A stretch of DNA of 64,000 nt from an uncultured Oscillospiraceae bacterium (GCA_900549825.1 URQB01000005.1:77970-141969), one strand, 5' to 3'; positions 9,274-19,230 are shown, numbered from the stretch's first letter. A program made the numbers and translations. Notes: generated by a model not told the origin, from the letters alone.

Positions 9274-10443
9274 ATGAAGAAGTTTACCAAGGCTCTCGCC
9301 CTGCTGATGGCTCTTGCGATGGTCTTCGCCCTCGCGGCCTGCTCCGGCGGCGGTGATACAGGAGAGTCATCCAACAGCAATGCGCCCACGGCCTCAAAAA
9401 GCACGTTCGCCCCGGTTGCGAAGGATCAGATCAAGGTAGGCGTCATCCACATCGGCAACCCGAAGGATACCGCGGGCTATACGCACGCACATGACCAGGG
9501 GATCGTGGATATGCAGAAAGCGCTTGGCCTGCAGGACAACCAGATCATCCGCAAGAACAATATCGATGACCAGGACAAGACAGCAATCGAAACCGCGATC
9601 AGAGAATGCGTCGAAGAAGGCTGCAATATCATCTTCGGTACAAGCTACGGCTATATGGACACCATGGAGCAGCTCGCGGCTGAGTATCCTGAGGTGATCT
9701 TCTCCCACTGCTCCGGCTACAAAAACAACGGCAAAAATCTCAACAACTATTTCGGCCGCATCTATGAGGCCCGTTACCTGAGCGGCATCGCCGCCGGCCT
9801 GAAGACGAAGAGCAACAAGATCGGCTATGTCGCCGCACAGGGCAGCGGCAACCCGGAGGTCACCGGCGGTATCGACGCATTCGCCCTCGGCGTCAAAAGC
9901 GTAAACAAGGATGCAAAAATCTATGTCAAGGTAACCAACACCTGGTTTGATCCGCAGAGGGAAAAAACGGCGGCCTATGCCCTGCTTGATCTTGGCTGCG
10001 ACGTAATCGCCCAGCATCAGGATACCGCACAGCCGCAGATCGCTGCACAGGAAAAAGGCGTCTGGGGCTGCGGCTATAACTCCGATATGACCGCAGAAGC
10101 GCCCAAGGCCCACCTGACCGCGACGATCTGGAACTGGGGCGTCTACTACACGCAGGCCGTCAAGCAGGTTATCGACGGCACCTGGACGCCGACCAACTAT
10201 TTCGATGGCATGAAGGAAGGCCTTGTGGACATCTCTCCGCTGTCTGACAACTGCGTGGAAGGCACCAAGGAAGCAATCGAAAAGGCAAGGGCCTCTATCG
10301 TTGACGGCTCCCTGAAGGTCTTCGCCGGTCCGCTCAAGGACAATACCGGCAAGGAGCAGGTCAAGAGCGGCGATTATCTCAAGGACGATGTGATCGCCGG
10401 TCAACTGAATTGGTATGTCGACAACGTCGTCGCCGACAAATAA
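9274..10443 (+). CDS. BMP-family substrate-binding lipoprotein (purine/nucleoside ABC importer)
   Basis: A 389-aa extracellular binding protein. It has a lipoprotein signal peptide with LAAC and acylated Cys at residue 23, then a Ser/Thr/Asn-rich linker. The basic membrane protein (PnrA/BMP) fold carries typical blocks (VGVIHIGNPKD, IIFGTSYGYMD, FGRIYEARYLSGIAAG, GYVAAQG). ATG at 9274 follows GGAGGA by 8 nt. A longer upstream frame runs back into xpt and is rejected. BMP proteins of this class bind nucleosides such as guanosine; the linkage to xpt points to purines. Its partners are the following ATPase and two permeases. Confidence 0.94.
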   Translation: MKKFTKALALLMALAMVFALAACSGGGDTGESSNSNAPTASKSTFAPVAKDQIKVGVIHIGNPKDTAGYTHAHDQGIVDMQKALGLQDNQIIRKNNIDDQDKTAIETAIRECVEEGCNIIFGTSYGYMDTMEQLAAEYPEVIFSHCSGYKNNGKNLNNYFGRIYEARYLSGIAAGLKTKSNKIGYVAAQGSGNPEVTGGIDAFALGVKSVNKDAKIYVKVTNTWFDPQREKTAAYALLDLGCDVIAQHQDTAQPQIAAQEKGVWGCGYNSDMTAEAPKAHLTATIWNWGVYYTQAVKQVIDGTWTPTNYFDGMKEGLVDISPLSDNCVEGTKEAIEKARASIVDGSLKVFAGPLKDNTGKEQVKSGDYLKDDVIAGQLNWYVDNVVADK

Positions 10444-10479
10444 CGCAGTATTTTGTGAAAAAGATGGGTGGTATCACAT

Positions 10480-12015
10480 TTGGATACGGTTGAACAAAAC
10501 TTTGCGATTGAGCTCAAACACATTACAAAGACCTTTGGCCCGGTTGTCGCCAATGATGATATCAGCCTGTCCGTCAAGCAGGGCGAAATCCTCGCCCTGC
10601 TTGGCGAAAACGGTTCCGGCAAGACAACGCTAATGAATATGCTCTCCGGCATCTATCATCCGGACAGCGGCGTCATTTACGTCCGCGGCGAGCAGCGCAC
10701 GATCGCTTCGCCCCACGACGCCCTGTCGCTCGGCATCGGCATGATCCACCAGCATTTTAAACTGGTGGACGTTTTCACCGCGCAGGACAACATCGTCATG
10801 GGCACAGAAACGGACCGGCGGCTGGGTAAAAAAGAACTGGCGGAAAAGATCACCTCCCTCTGCCAAAAATACGGGCTGGAAATCGACCCGCAGAAAAAAA
10901 TGTATCAGATGTCCGTCAGCGAAAAGCAGACGGTAGAAATCCTCAAGGTGCTCTACCGCGGCGCGGACATCCTGATCCTCGACGAACCAACGGCCGTGCT
11001 CACCCCGCAGGAGACGGAAAGGCTCTTCTCCATTCTGCGCAGCATGCGTGACCAGGGCTGCGCCGTCATCATCATCACGCATAAATTGAACGAAGTGCTC
11101 GCCATCAGCGACCGCGTTACGATCCTGCGCAGGGGAAAAAGCGTCGCGACGGTGAATACCGCCGAGACCAATGCGCAGGAACTTACGGAGCTGATGGTCG
11201 GCAAAAAGGTCTCTCTGCAAATTGAAAGGCCCTGCGTAGAGCAGGAAAAGGCCCTGTTTGAAGTGCATCACCTCTCCGTGCGCAATCAAGACGGCGTATA
11301 TGCGCTCAATGACATTTCCTTCGACTTAAACGGCGGCGAGATCCTCGGCGTGGCGGGAGTCGCAGGCAGCGGGCAAAAGGAGCTGTGCGAAACCATCGCC
11401 GGCCTGACGCACGCGGAAAAGGGCGCGATCCTCTATAAAAAAGAAAATATCGTGGGCAAATCGCCCCGTGAGATCATAAAGATGGGCATCAGCATGAGCT
11501 TCATCCCGGAGGACCGGCTGGGCATGGGCCTGGTGGCCTCCATGGGCATGACGGACAATATGCTGCTCAAATCCTATCAAAACGGGAAATCCCCCTTCAT
11601 CAACAAAAAGCCGGCAAAAGAGCTCGCCCTGCGGCTGATCGATACGCTCGAAATCGTCACGCCGGGCGTCACGACGCCGGTTTCCCGCCTCTCAGGCGGC
11701 AATGTGCAAAAGGTATTGCTCGGGCGTGAAATCGAATCCGAGCCGCAGCTTCTCATCACGGCCTACCCGGTGCGCGGACTGGATATCAACTCCTCCTACA
11801 CCATCTACGACCTGCTCAATGAGCAGAAGAAAAAGGGCGTAGCGGTGCTCTTTATCGGAGAGGATCTCGACGTACTGCTGGAGCTTTGCGACCGGATCAT
11901 GGTACTGTGCCACGGAGAGGTAACCGGCATCCTGGATGCGCAGAGCACCACAAAAGAGCAAATCGGCCTCCTGATGGCCGGAGAAACCGTACAGAAGGAG
12001 GCAAACGCCCAATGA
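10480..12015 (+). CDS. Nucleoside ABC importer, tandem ATP-binding protein
   Basis: A 511-aa protein of two fused nucleotide-binding domains. Domain 1 is intact: Walker A GENGSGKTT (residues 42-50), signature MSVSEKQTVEI, Walker B LILDEPTAVLTPQE. Domain 2 has a degenerate P-loop (GVAGSGQKEL, no GKS/T) and LSGGNVQK, with ITAYPVRGLD in place of a normal Walker B. This asymmetry is normal for the YufO/RbsA-like importers. TTG at 10480 follows GGGTGGT by 8-9 nt and is preferred; GTG 10468 is an alternative 12 nt upstream. The gene overlaps the first permease by 4 nt (ATGA). Confidence 0.93.
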   Translation: MDTVEQNFAIELKHITKTFGPVVANDDISLSVKQGEILALLGENGSGKTTLMNMLSGIYHPDSGVIYVRGEQRTIASPHDALSLGIGMIHQHFKLVDVFTAQDNIVMGTETDRRLGKKELAEKITSLCQKYGLEIDPQKKMYQMSVSEKQTVEILKVLYRGADILILDEPTAVLTPQETERLFSILRSMRDQGCAVIIITHKLNEVLAISDRVTILRRGKSVATVNTAETNAQELTELMVGKKVSLQIERPCVEQEKALFEVHHLSVRNQDGVYALNDISFDLNGGEILGVAGVAGSGQKELCETIAGLTHAEKGAILYKKENIVGKSPREIIKMGISMSFIPEDRLGMGLVASMGMTDNMLLKSYQNGKSPFINKKPAKELALRLIDTLEIVTPGVTTPVSRLSGGNVQKVLLGREIESEPQLLITAYPVRGLDINSSYTIYDLLNEQKKKGVAVLFIGEDLDVLLELCDRIMVLCHGEVTGILDAQSTTKEQIGLLMAGETVQKEANAQ

Positions 12016-13130
12016 GTAAGCCCAAGTCATCCTCCCCGGCCGCCCAGCGCGGCTCTCCGGAGCCACTGATTCGCGTGATCAAAAAGCCGGAGCTGCCGCC
12101 GTGGCAGGCCTCCCTGCTCCGTGTGGGCGCGTTTCTCCTCGCCATCGCCGCGGGGGCGCTGTTCATCCTGATGCTGGGGCAAAATCCGCTGAGCGTCTAC
12201 GCAGAAATGATCCGCGGCTGCTTCCGCAGCAAAATCGCAATCCAGTCCACGGTCAAAATCGGCATTCCCCTGCTGATCACGTCGCTGGGTGTTACCCTCG
12301 CCTTTAAAATGAAATTCTGGAATATCGGTGCAGAGGGACAGCTCATCATGGGCGCGGTCTTCGCCTCCTATTTTGCGCTGTTCCACAGTGATTGGCCGCA
12401 TCTTTTGCTGATGCTTGCCTGTTTCCTGGCTGGGATCATCGGCGGCGGCCTGTGGGGGCTGATTCCCGCGGTTTTCAAGGCGCGCTTTAATACCAACGAA
12501 ACACTGCTGACGCTGATGCTCAATTATATCGCCTATTACATCGTCGACTACCTGCGCCAGGGGCCGTGGCAGGATCCGGAGGCGCGCGGCTTCCCCAAAA
12601 TTGCAACTTTTGAGCCGAACTCCTATCTCGGGAAGATTTTTGGCGTCCAGGCCGGCTGGATCATCGGCCTCGTGCTTCTAGTGCTCGTATTCGTTTATCT
12701 GCGCTATACCAAAAGCGGCTATGAAATCAGCGTGGTCGGCGAAAGCCAGGCCACGGCCCGGTATGCCGGCATCAACGTGAAGCGCGTCATGATCATAACG
12801 ATGATCCTGAGCGGCGCCATCTCCGGCATTGCGGGCATGCTGCAGGTGACCGGCACGGACTTTACGCTCTCCACAGGCGTAGCGAGCGGCGTGGGCTTTA
12901 CCGCGATCATCGTTGCCTGGCTTGCCCAGCTCCATCCTATCATCATCCTCGTCTTCACCGCCTTTTTCAGCATCCTGGAAAAGGGCAGCGGCGTCATCCA
13001 GACTGCCTTCGGCCTTTCTTCCTATGCCTCCGACATCCTGCAGGGCGTAATTTTGTTTTTCATCCTGGGATGTGAATTTTTCATCCGCTACTCCTTTGCA
13101 TTTCGGAAGAAAGGGGGCAACGCGAAATGA
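12012..13130 (+). CDS. Nucleoside ABC importer permease 1 (YufP-like)
   Basis: A 372-aa membrane protein of the BPD_transp_2 family. After a 35-residue polar N-terminus come 8-10 membrane segments, with the conserved block KMKFWNIGAEGQLIMGA and NTNETLLTLMLNYIA. Near residue 255, GESQATARYAGINV is the cytoplasmic coupling loop. The ATG overlaps the ATPase stop by 4 nt after GAAGGAGG. It forms the heterodimeric channel with the next gene, whose start overlaps its stop by 4 nt. Confidence 0.94.
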   Translation: MSKPKSSSPAAQRGSPEPLIRVIKKPELPPWQASLLRVGAFLLAIAAGALFILMLGQNPLSVYAEMIRGCFRSKIAIQSTVKIGIPLLITSLGVTLAFKMKFWNIGAEGQLIMGAVFASYFALFHSDWPHLLLMLACFLAGIIGGGLWGLIPAVFKARFNTNETLLTLMLNYIAYYIVDYLRQGPWQDPEARGFPKIATFEPNSYLGKIFGVQAGWIIGLVLLVLVFVYLRYTKSGYEISVVGESQATARYAGINVKRVMIITMILSGAISGIAGMLQVTGTDFTLSTGVASGVGFTAIIVAWLAQLHPIIILVFTAFFSILEKGSGVIQTAFGLSSYASDILQGVILFFILGCEFFIRYSFAFRKKGGNAK

Positions 13131-14083
13131 ACACTCTTGTCAACTTTCTGCACGCCGCGCTTTTAGCCGGCACGCCCCTGATGTTCGGTACGCTCGGCGA
13201 GATCACCACAGAAAAGGCGGGCAACCTGAACCTCGGCGTAGAAGGCATGATGTCCATCGGGGCAATCGCCGGATTCTATGTAGGCTTTGTCACACAAAAT
13301 ATCCTGCTCGCCGTGCTCGGCGCCTTTGTCGCAGGTATTCTCTCCGCCCTGATTTACGCATTCCTGACCGTTACGCTCAAAGCGAATCAGAACGTAACGG
13401 GCCTTACCCTGACGATCTTCGGCGTAGGCTTCGCCGATTTCTTCGGCGATTTCCTGCGTGAGTCGGCCGGGATCGATGTGCTGAAGCTGTCGGATAAAAT
13501 CACAAATACCGTGCAGGCGGTTCAAATCCCCGTGCTCAGCGATCTGCCCTATGTGGGGAAGCTCTTCTTCCAATACAATCCCTTCGTTTATTTTGGGATT
13601 CTCCTGTGCGTCGTCATGGGCATTTATATCCTTCACTCACGCAAGGGCCTCAATCTCTGCGCGGTCGGCGAAAACCCCGGCGCGGCGGACGCGGCGGGCG
13701 TCAACGTCACGCGCGTCAAGTATGTCAACATCCTGCTCGGCGGCGGTATCTGCGGCATCGGCGGGGCCTATATCTCGCTTGTGCTGTGCGGCGGCGTGTG
13801 GGTGACCAACTGCGTCAACGGCCTCGGATGGATCGCCGTGGCGCTCGTGATCTTTGCAAGCTGGAACCCGTTCAAGGCAATCTTCGGCTCGTTCATTTTT
13901 GGCGCGTTCAATATTCTGAAATTTTACATTCCAAAGAGCATTATTTCGATCCCCGAAGCGATCTTTGATATGCTCCCCTTCCTCGTGACGGCCATCGTGC
14001 TGATCGTCACCTCCATTCGGAAGAGCAAGGAAAACGCGCAGCCTGCGGGCTGCGGGGTGAATTACTTCCGGGAAGAGCGGTAA
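13127..14083 (+). CDS. Nucleoside ABC importer permease 2 (YufQ-like)
   Basis: A 318-aa membrane protein paired with the preceding permease. The hallmark FGTLGEITTEKAGNLNLGVEG block is near the N-terminus, and GENPGAADAAGVNV (coupling loop) lies near residue 185. About eight hydrophobic segments are visible, and the length is normal. ATGA overlap with permease 1 indicates translational coupling. It is the last gene of the xpt operon and is followed 36 nt later by a strong terminator. Confidence 0.94.
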   Translation: MNTLVNFLHAALLAGTPLMFGTLGEITTEKAGNLNLGVEGMMSIGAIAGFYVGFVTQNILLAVLGAFVAGILSALIYAFLTVTLKANQNVTGLTLTIFGVGFADFFGDFLRESAGIDVLKLSDKITNTVQAVQIPVLSDLPYVGKLFFQYNPFVYFGILLCVVMGIYILHSRKGLNLCAVGENPGAADAAGVNVTRVKYVNILLGGGICGIGGAYISLVLCGGVWVTNCVNGLGWIAVALVIFASWNPFKAIFGSFIFGAFNILKFYIPKSIISIPEAIFDMLPFLVTAIVLIVTSIRKSKENAQPAGCGVNYFREER

Positions 14084-14119
14084 AACCCATTTGGCTAAAA
14101 AGGAACCTATCATAGAAAA

Positions 14120-14153
14120 CCCGGCTGGGAATGAATCCCGGCCGGGCTTTTTT
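14120..14153 (+). terminator. Terminator of the xpt-importer operon
   Basis: Stem CCCGGCTGGGA / TCCCGGCCGGG (11 bp, one wobble) with a 5-nt loop is followed by CTTTTTTT. It also faces the minus-strand lipoprotein gene that ends at 14169. Confidence 0.9.
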
Positions 14154-14168
14154 ATAAAATTTGATTCC

Positions 14169-15479
14169 TTACTGTGCAAGGCTGCTCTCCAGCGCCTCCC
14201 CACTTATCTTATAAGCTTTGAAATCCTGATCATACATCTTTTGAAGATAGATCAGCAGCAGGTTCCCATTCTCATCCATATGAATCCGGTCAAGAAACGG
14301 GTATTTCGGGTCGATATCCGCCTGGAGCTTCGTAATCTCCCCTGTTTGGGTATGCACCGCGTAGAAGATCGACTTGCCCGCTTCCTCCGGCCAGGAGAGG
14401 CTGTTCTTCTGAAAATACAAATACGGGGTCTTTGCGCTGTCATAAAGAGTTTCCAACCCTCCCGCAAAATCGTACTGCTCCGCCCCAAACACGCGGACAT
14501 AATGCGCCCCCTGGCGGAGGAAGAGCGCGGCGCGCAGACTACTATAATCCGTCACGATCAGCAGGTTGCCGACAGTATCCATGTGCAGAGGACTACCGAT
14601 TTCTTTGCCAATCTCCGGCTCCTCTGTCTGGGAAAGCAGCTTCCCGCTGCCGTCATAGGTGTAGAGGTAGCAGTGATCCTCCCCGTTCTTTTTCTGCCTG
14701 CCCAGGCCATAGAGCTTGCCGTCGGCGGCGCAGGCAACCTCAAGAACCGTGCCCCTGCTATTTTGCTCGCCCTCCTGATAGAAAAACTGATTTTGAAGGA
14801 TTGTTTTGCGCTTTCCCGTTGTTCCATCGTATTTCTCGATCTCTGTGACGACGGAATCACCCTTCTGGCTGGGGACGTAGCCGATGAATTCCGTTTCCGA
14901 CAGCTTGCTGAGGTTGATCAGCGCGGTCACGTTTTTCCGCTTCTCCACAATGGTGAAGGTTTTCTCCCTCGTATCAATGCGGATCAGGTTGTTGATATCG
15001 ACGCCGCCAGCATCCGCGCTGCCATACCAGGTGTAGAAATACCGCCCGGCCATGAAAACCGCATCCCCGCTGGAAACGCCTGTATCGGCGATCCGGCCGA
15101 CCGGCGTCATTCGCCGCGTCCGGCCGTCATACACCGCAAAGCGGCTGGCGTTGGAATCCGGTTCTCCATCCAGGCCCGCATAGCTCGTGCAAAAAAGATC
15201 GCCGCTGAAATGGCTCAGATAGCGAATGTTTTTCGCCTCGCCTTTTGCGGAGGAGCGGTCAAACACCAATTGGGCCTGTTGGGCAGTGATCCGCTTCGGC
15301 TTCCTGGGATTTTGCAAGACAAAAGGGGCGGTTTCCACAGAAACAGGGCCTGCTGAGATGGATTCCTGTTCCAACTCCGTCGTCTGATCTGGATGATTTT
15401 GTCCGTTTCTATCACATCCGTCCATAAAAAGGAGAAAAACCAGGAGGGACACGGCGGCCGCCAGCCATCTGTTACGCAT
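14169..15479 (-). CDS. Putative secreted lipoprotein with beta-propeller-like repeats
   Basis: A 436-aa protein with an N-terminal hydrophobic signal (AAAVSLLVFLLFM) ending in DGC; the lipobox is atypical (Asp at -2). The mature part is rich in beta-strand patterns with repeated motifs of the type LYGLGR, CYLYTYDGSGK, IHMDENGNLLLIYLQK, which suggests a six- or seven-bladed propeller used for binding. No catalytic residues are recognised. It begins 21 nt after the end of the broken C39-like peptidase gene, with GGGAGGGGGG before the ATG, so the two are probably cotranscribed. The function is unknown. Confidence 0.7.
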   Translation of the reverse strand: MRNRWLAAAVSLLVFLLFMDGCDRNGQNHPDQTTELEQESISAGPVSVETAPFVLQNPRKPKRITAQQAQLVFDRSSAKGEAKNIRYLSHFSGDLFCTSYAGLDGEPDSNASRFAVYDGRTRRMTPVGRIADTGVSSGDAVFMAGRYFYTWYGSADAGGVDINNLIRIDTREKTFTIVEKRKNVTALINLSKLSETEFIGYVPSQKGDSVVTEIEKYDGTTGKRKTILQNQFFYQEGEQNSRGTVLEVACAADGKLYGLGRQKKNGEDHCYLYTYDGSGKLLSQTEEPEIGKEIGSPLHMDTVGNLLIVTDYSSLRAALFLRQGAHYVRVFGAEQYDFAGGLETLYDSAKTPYLYFQKNSLSWPEEAGKSIFYAVHTQTGEITKLQADIDPKYPFLDRIHMDENGNLLLIYLQKMYDQDFKAYKISGEALESSLAQ

Positions 15480-15500
15480 CTCTGACGATCCCCCCTCCCG

Positions 15501-16308
15501 TTAATATCCGATCGCATTCTGACCTGCACCCATTTTATTGGTATTTACTTTCCAGAGTTGTGCGAAACTTCTAGTGAATTTTCCATTCGCATAATTTCCA
15601 TGTCCATACTTAGGGAAGTAGTAAGGATCTACAATATAATATGAGTTTAAAGATTGATTGGGATTATCACGGTTTGGATTTGAATATCCCACTAAATTCG
15701 TATAATGTCCATCTGTTTTGTATGGCCAATTGACAGTATCATAGGAAGCTAACGTGAAAATAATCGGTGCGTTTATTGTATGATACATAACGCGAATACA
15801 ATTTAGGAGGTCTGCTTCGTCAGAAACAAGGCGGCGAATGTAGGCATTTCTGCTTTGCGTTTTATTTAAATAATTCAGTACCGTCTGCATCGCAGGACCT
15901 CTCCCAACCGCATTTTGAATCGTGGTCTGAGAAGGTACCGTTTGCGATGAGTTTGCTTTCTTAATATACTTTAAAATCTGTTGAACCGTAGCTGGGGCGC
16001 ATTTGGTATTATCCTCCTGCATGACGGCATCGACGTTTCAAACGGCAGTACTGCCAGCACGCGTGCTCGGCCACTCTTCTGATACCAACCGGTCTGCCAA
16101 ATCCCATTTTTCTTTTAATTGCTCTTTTTGCTCCGGCGTTAGATCTGGATTTGCAAGCGCTTCCGCCAAAATTTCATCATTGGTTTGGCCAATCTCCGAG
16201 GGCAATAGCCCTCCCTCACCTGACGAGCCCAGAGCAGACGCCTGTGTTGCTAACATAACGGTTATAAGCACGATCGATATAGTTCCAAAAATTCTTTTCT
16301 TTTTTCAT
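15501..16308 (-). pseudogene. Secreted C39-like cysteine peptidase, disrupted twice
   Basis: Read from ATG 16308, the frame fails after a run of six A. If one A were removed, the sequence would give a clean signal peptide (MKKKRIFGTISIVLITVMLA). The body (GSSGEGGLLPSEIG...) then continues to an in-frame TGA at 16040-16038. In the same frame it resumes as NVDAVMQEDN and a papain-like C39-type domain with Cys in KCAPATVQQI, His in GHYTNLVGY and DPYYFPKY. So one indel and one nonsense codon break a gene of about 265 codons. Internal starts (GTG 16271, ATG 16022) could give two pieces: a 77-aa N-part and a 173-aa domain without signal peptide. Its AT-rich composition differs from its neighbours, which suggests acquisition. 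Confidence 0.8.
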
Positions 16309-16355
16309 TTATTCATCTTTCTTCCATTCATTTACCCATTATATGGGCTATCTTC

Positions 16356-16384
16356 ATTCTATATATTATTTTATAATTTGTCAA
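16356..16384 (-). promoter_or_regulatory. Promoter of the C39-like peptidase / lipoprotein unit
   Basis: On the minus strand TTGACA (16384-16379), a 17-nt spacer and TAGAAT (16361-16356) are near-consensus. The leader downstream contains the small palindrome CCCAT-TAT-ATGGG (about 16335-16347). Confidence 0.8.
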
Positions 16385-16424
16385 TATATATAATATGATT
16401 CATACTATATATTAATTTTAAAAT

Positions 16425-16458
16425 AAAAAATGCGCCGCGAACCCGCAGCGCATTTTTT
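16425..16458 (-). terminator. Bidirectional terminator after the P-type ATPase gene
   Basis: A near-palindrome with A-run and T-run on both sides (AAAAAATGCGC...GCGCATTTTTT) lies 18 nt after the ATPase stop and ahead of the minus-strand peptidase promoter. Confidence 0.85.
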
Positions 16459-16475
16459 GATATCACAGTGCCCAG

Positions 16476-19151
16476 TTATTGCTCCTTCTTTTTATCATAC
16501 ATGCGTTGGAACGCTTTGACGATCTCCACGATTGGGATAATCAGAAACGCCAGCAGCATCGCCTCGAAATACTCCGCCGCCGTCAGAGGGACAAGGCGGA
16601 AGGCGTCGGCCAGGAACGGCACATAAATCACCGTCGTCGTCAGCAGCACGGAGAGCACCATTGCGCCGTAGAGCACCCAGTTGTGGCTGCCGCGCAGGCC
16701 CATAGCCAAGACAGAGCCGTGCTGTGAGCGCATGTTGAAGGCGTGGAACACCTCGCACATCGAGAGCGTCAGGAAAGCCATTGTGATCGCGTGGTTGTGC
16801 AGCCCCGTTGCATCGTCTACGTTGTTGTAGCCGAGTGCATAGGCAAAGATCGTTTGCGCCGCAATCAGGATGCCCTGGTACAAAAGCTCCGGCCCAAGCC
16901 CGCCCGCGAAGATGCCGTCGGACGAATTGCGGGGCCTGCGCTTCATCAGATCGCGCTCGCCGCGCTCCATGCCGAGGCCGATGGCGGGGATGCTGTCCGT
17001 AATCAGGTTGATCCAGAGCAGGTGGACAGGCAAAAGGATCGTGAACGGCCCGTCCGTGAGCGCGCCAAGCCCGATGGTTGCCACCAAAATACATAAAACC
17101 TCGCTGAGGTTGGAGGAAAGCAGGAACTGGATCGTTTTGCGGATATTGTCGTAGATCCGCCGGCCTTCCTCCACGGCGGAAACGATAGTGGCAAAATTGT
17201 CATCCGCCAGCACCATGTCGGCCACGTTTTTTGTCACATCCGTGCCGGTGATGCCCATGCCGATGCCGATGTCTGCCGTTTTGATCGCAGGTGCGTCGTT
17301 GACGCCGTCGCCTGTCATCGCGGTGACCATGCCGCGCTTTTTCCATGCGCTTACGATACGCACTTTATGCTCCGGCTGCACACGGGCGTAGACGGAATAC
17401 TGGCCCGCCTGGCGCTCGAACGTCTCCTCGTCCATCTCGCCCAACTGTGCGCCGGTAATCGCCTGGCTGGCATCTTCGACGATTCCAAGCTCTTTTGCAA
17501 TTGCCACGGCGGTATCGAGATGGTCACCCGTAATCATAATCGGGCGGATTCCCGCCTCGCGGCATTCCGCCACAGCAGCCTTCGCCTCCGGGCGGACCGG
17601 GTCGATCATGCCGGTCAGGCCGATGAAGACGAGCTCCTGCTCCAGCTGCTCCGGCTCGAAGGAGGCAGGCAGGCTGTCATACGGGCGGAAGGCCGCCGCC
17701 AGCACGCGCAGGGCTTTATCCGCCATCGCCTTATTCTGGCGCAGGATTTCCTCGCGCCTTTCCTGTGTCAACTCGACAGCCTTGCCGCCTTCCCAAATTT
17801 TTGTGCAGTGGCTGAGCACCACATCGGGCGCGCCCTTGGTATACTGAACATACGGATCTTTCTCCGCCTGATGGACGGTAGACATCATCTTCCGCATGGA
17901 ATCGAACGGCGCCTCGCCTACGCGCGGGAAAGCCTTTTTCAATTCATTTTTATTCAGGGAAAGCGATAGGCCATAAGAAACAAGCGCAGCCTCCGTCGGC
18001 TCGCCTACCACACTCCCATCGGCCTTTGCCTCCGCATCCGTGCAGAGCGCCATCGCCTGTGCAAGCAAAGGTTCATCCGCGCCGTAATGATCCACAACGG
18101 TCATTTTATTCTGTGTCAGTGTCCCCGTCTTATCCGAGCAGATGATCTGCGCACAGCCCAGCGTTTCCACCGCGGTGAGCTTGCGGATGACGGCGTTGCG
18201 CTTCGACATATTGGTGACACCGATGGAGAGCACGATCGTAACCACGGCCGCCAGCCCCTCCGGGATCGCCGCGACTGCAAGGCTGACGGCGATCAGGAAG
18301 GTATCCAGAATCGCCTGCAGATGGAAATCCTGCCCGCGCAGCAGGCCGAACGCGAAGATAAAGACGCAGATGCCCAGCACCAGCCAGGTCAGTATTTTAC
18401 TCAGCTGCGTCAGCTTCTTCTGGAGCGGCGTCTCGCCGTCCTCCGCCTGGGTGATAGCGGTGGCGATCTTGCCCATCTCCGTGTGCATGCCCGTCGCCGT
18501 GACGACAGCCCTGCCGCGGCCGTAGGCAACTGTGCTGCCCATATAGGCCATATTCTTGCGGTCGCCGAGCGCAACATCCTGCCCGTTGGGCGTTAGTTGA
18601 TCGATGAGCTTGCTCACCGGTACGCTCTCGCCCGTGAGTGCGGACTCTTCGATTTTCATGCTCGCACATTCAAACAGGCGGCAATCCGCCGGGACTGCAT
18701 CGCCCGCCTCCAGCACGAGTACGTCTCCCACGGCGATCTCCTCGCTTTTGACGGTGATCAGCTCGCCGTCCCGCAGCACCTTGCTGGTTGCCGCCGCCAT
18801 CTTCTGGAGGGCCTCGATTGCCTTCTCCGCCTTGCTCTCCTGATATACGCCCAGAACGGCGTTGAGAATCACAACTACCAGAATGATGATGACATCTGCA
18901 TAGCCTTCCTTCTCATGGCTGAGCGACGCCGTAACGGCGGATACGACCGCCGCACCAATCAGCACGAGGATCATTGGATTGAGAAGCTGCTCGATAAACC
19001 TGCGCAGAAGCGATTGCTTTTTGGCCTCCTCCAGCCTGTTCCTGCCGTCGCGCTCCAAGCGCCGCGAGGCCTCCTTGCCGCTGATGCCTTTGGGCGTGCT
19101 TTCCACTGCTGAAAATACATCCGAGATATTTTCCAGATAGTATTTTTTCAT
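16476..19151 (-). CDS. P2-type cation-transporting ATPase (Ca2+/Mn2+ type)
   Basis: An 891-aa membrane pump. The actuator has TGES (residues 173-176), the phosphorylated Asp is D340 in DKTGTLT, and the hinge is TGDGVNDAPA. Residues that bind Ca2+ in SERCA-type pumps are present: PEGL in helix 4 (about 297-300), SSNLSEV in helix 5 and NLITDSIPA in helix 6. ATG 19151 follows AGAGG by 5 nt and is preferred over an in-frame ATG at 19184. The 5' leader holds a yybP-ykoY riboswitch, which answers to Mn2+ in characterised cases and often controls P-type ATPases. The physiological role may therefore be Mn2+ (or Mn2+ and Ca2+) export; this is inference. Confidence 0.92.
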   Translation of the reverse strand: MKKYYLENISDVFSAVESTPKGISGKEASRRLERDGRNRLEEAKKQSLLRRFIEQLLNPMILVLIGAAVVSAVTASLSHEKEGYADVIIILVVVILNAVLGVYQESKAEKAIEALQKMAAATSKVLRDGELITVKSEEIAVGDVLVLEAGDAVPADCRLFECASMKIEESALTGESVPVSKLIDQLTPNGQDVALGDRKNMAYMGSTVAYGRGRAVVTATGMHTEMGKIATAITQAEDGETPLQKKLTQLSKILTWLVLGICVFIFAFGLLRGQDFHLQAILDTFLIAVSLAVAAIPEGLAAVVTIVLSIGVTNMSKRNAVIRKLTAVETLGCAQIICSDKTGTLTQNKMTVVDHYGADEPLLAQAMALCTDAEAKADGSVVGEPTEAALVSYGLSLSLNKNELKKAFPRVGEAPFDSMRKMMSTVHQAEKDPYVQYTKGAPDVVLSHCTKIWEGGKAVELTQERREEILRQNKAMADKALRVLAAAFRPYDSLPASFEPEQLEQELVFIGLTGMIDPVRPEAKAAVAECREAGIRPIMITGDHLDTAVAIAKELGIVEDASQAITGAQLGEMDEETFERQAGQYSVYARVQPEHKVRIVSAWKKRGMVTAMTGDGVNDAPAIKTADIGIGMGITGTDVTKNVADMVLADDNFATIVSAVEEGRRIYDNIRKTIQFLLSSNLSEVLCILVATIGLGALTDGPFTILLPVHLLWINLITDSIPAIGLGMERGERDLMKRRPRNSSDGIFAGGLGPELLYQGILIAAQTIFAYALGYNNVDDATGLHNHAITMAFLTLSMCEVFHAFNMRSQHGSVLAMGLRGSHNWVLYGAMVLSVLLTTTVIYVPFLADAFRLVPLTAAEYFEAMLLAFLIIPIVEIVKAFQRMYDKKKEQ

Positions 19152-19230
19152 CGGTACCTCTGCCTTCCTTCTATTGTGTTCCAACAGCTATCTATCATAA
19201 ACCGTCCCCAGACGGATTTTGCCCAAAAAA

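Noticed and set aside
16038..16040. TGA as selenocysteine codon in the C39-like peptidase
   Set aside because: The TGA lies in the linker, not at the catalytic Cys, and the gene has a second defect in the poly-A run.
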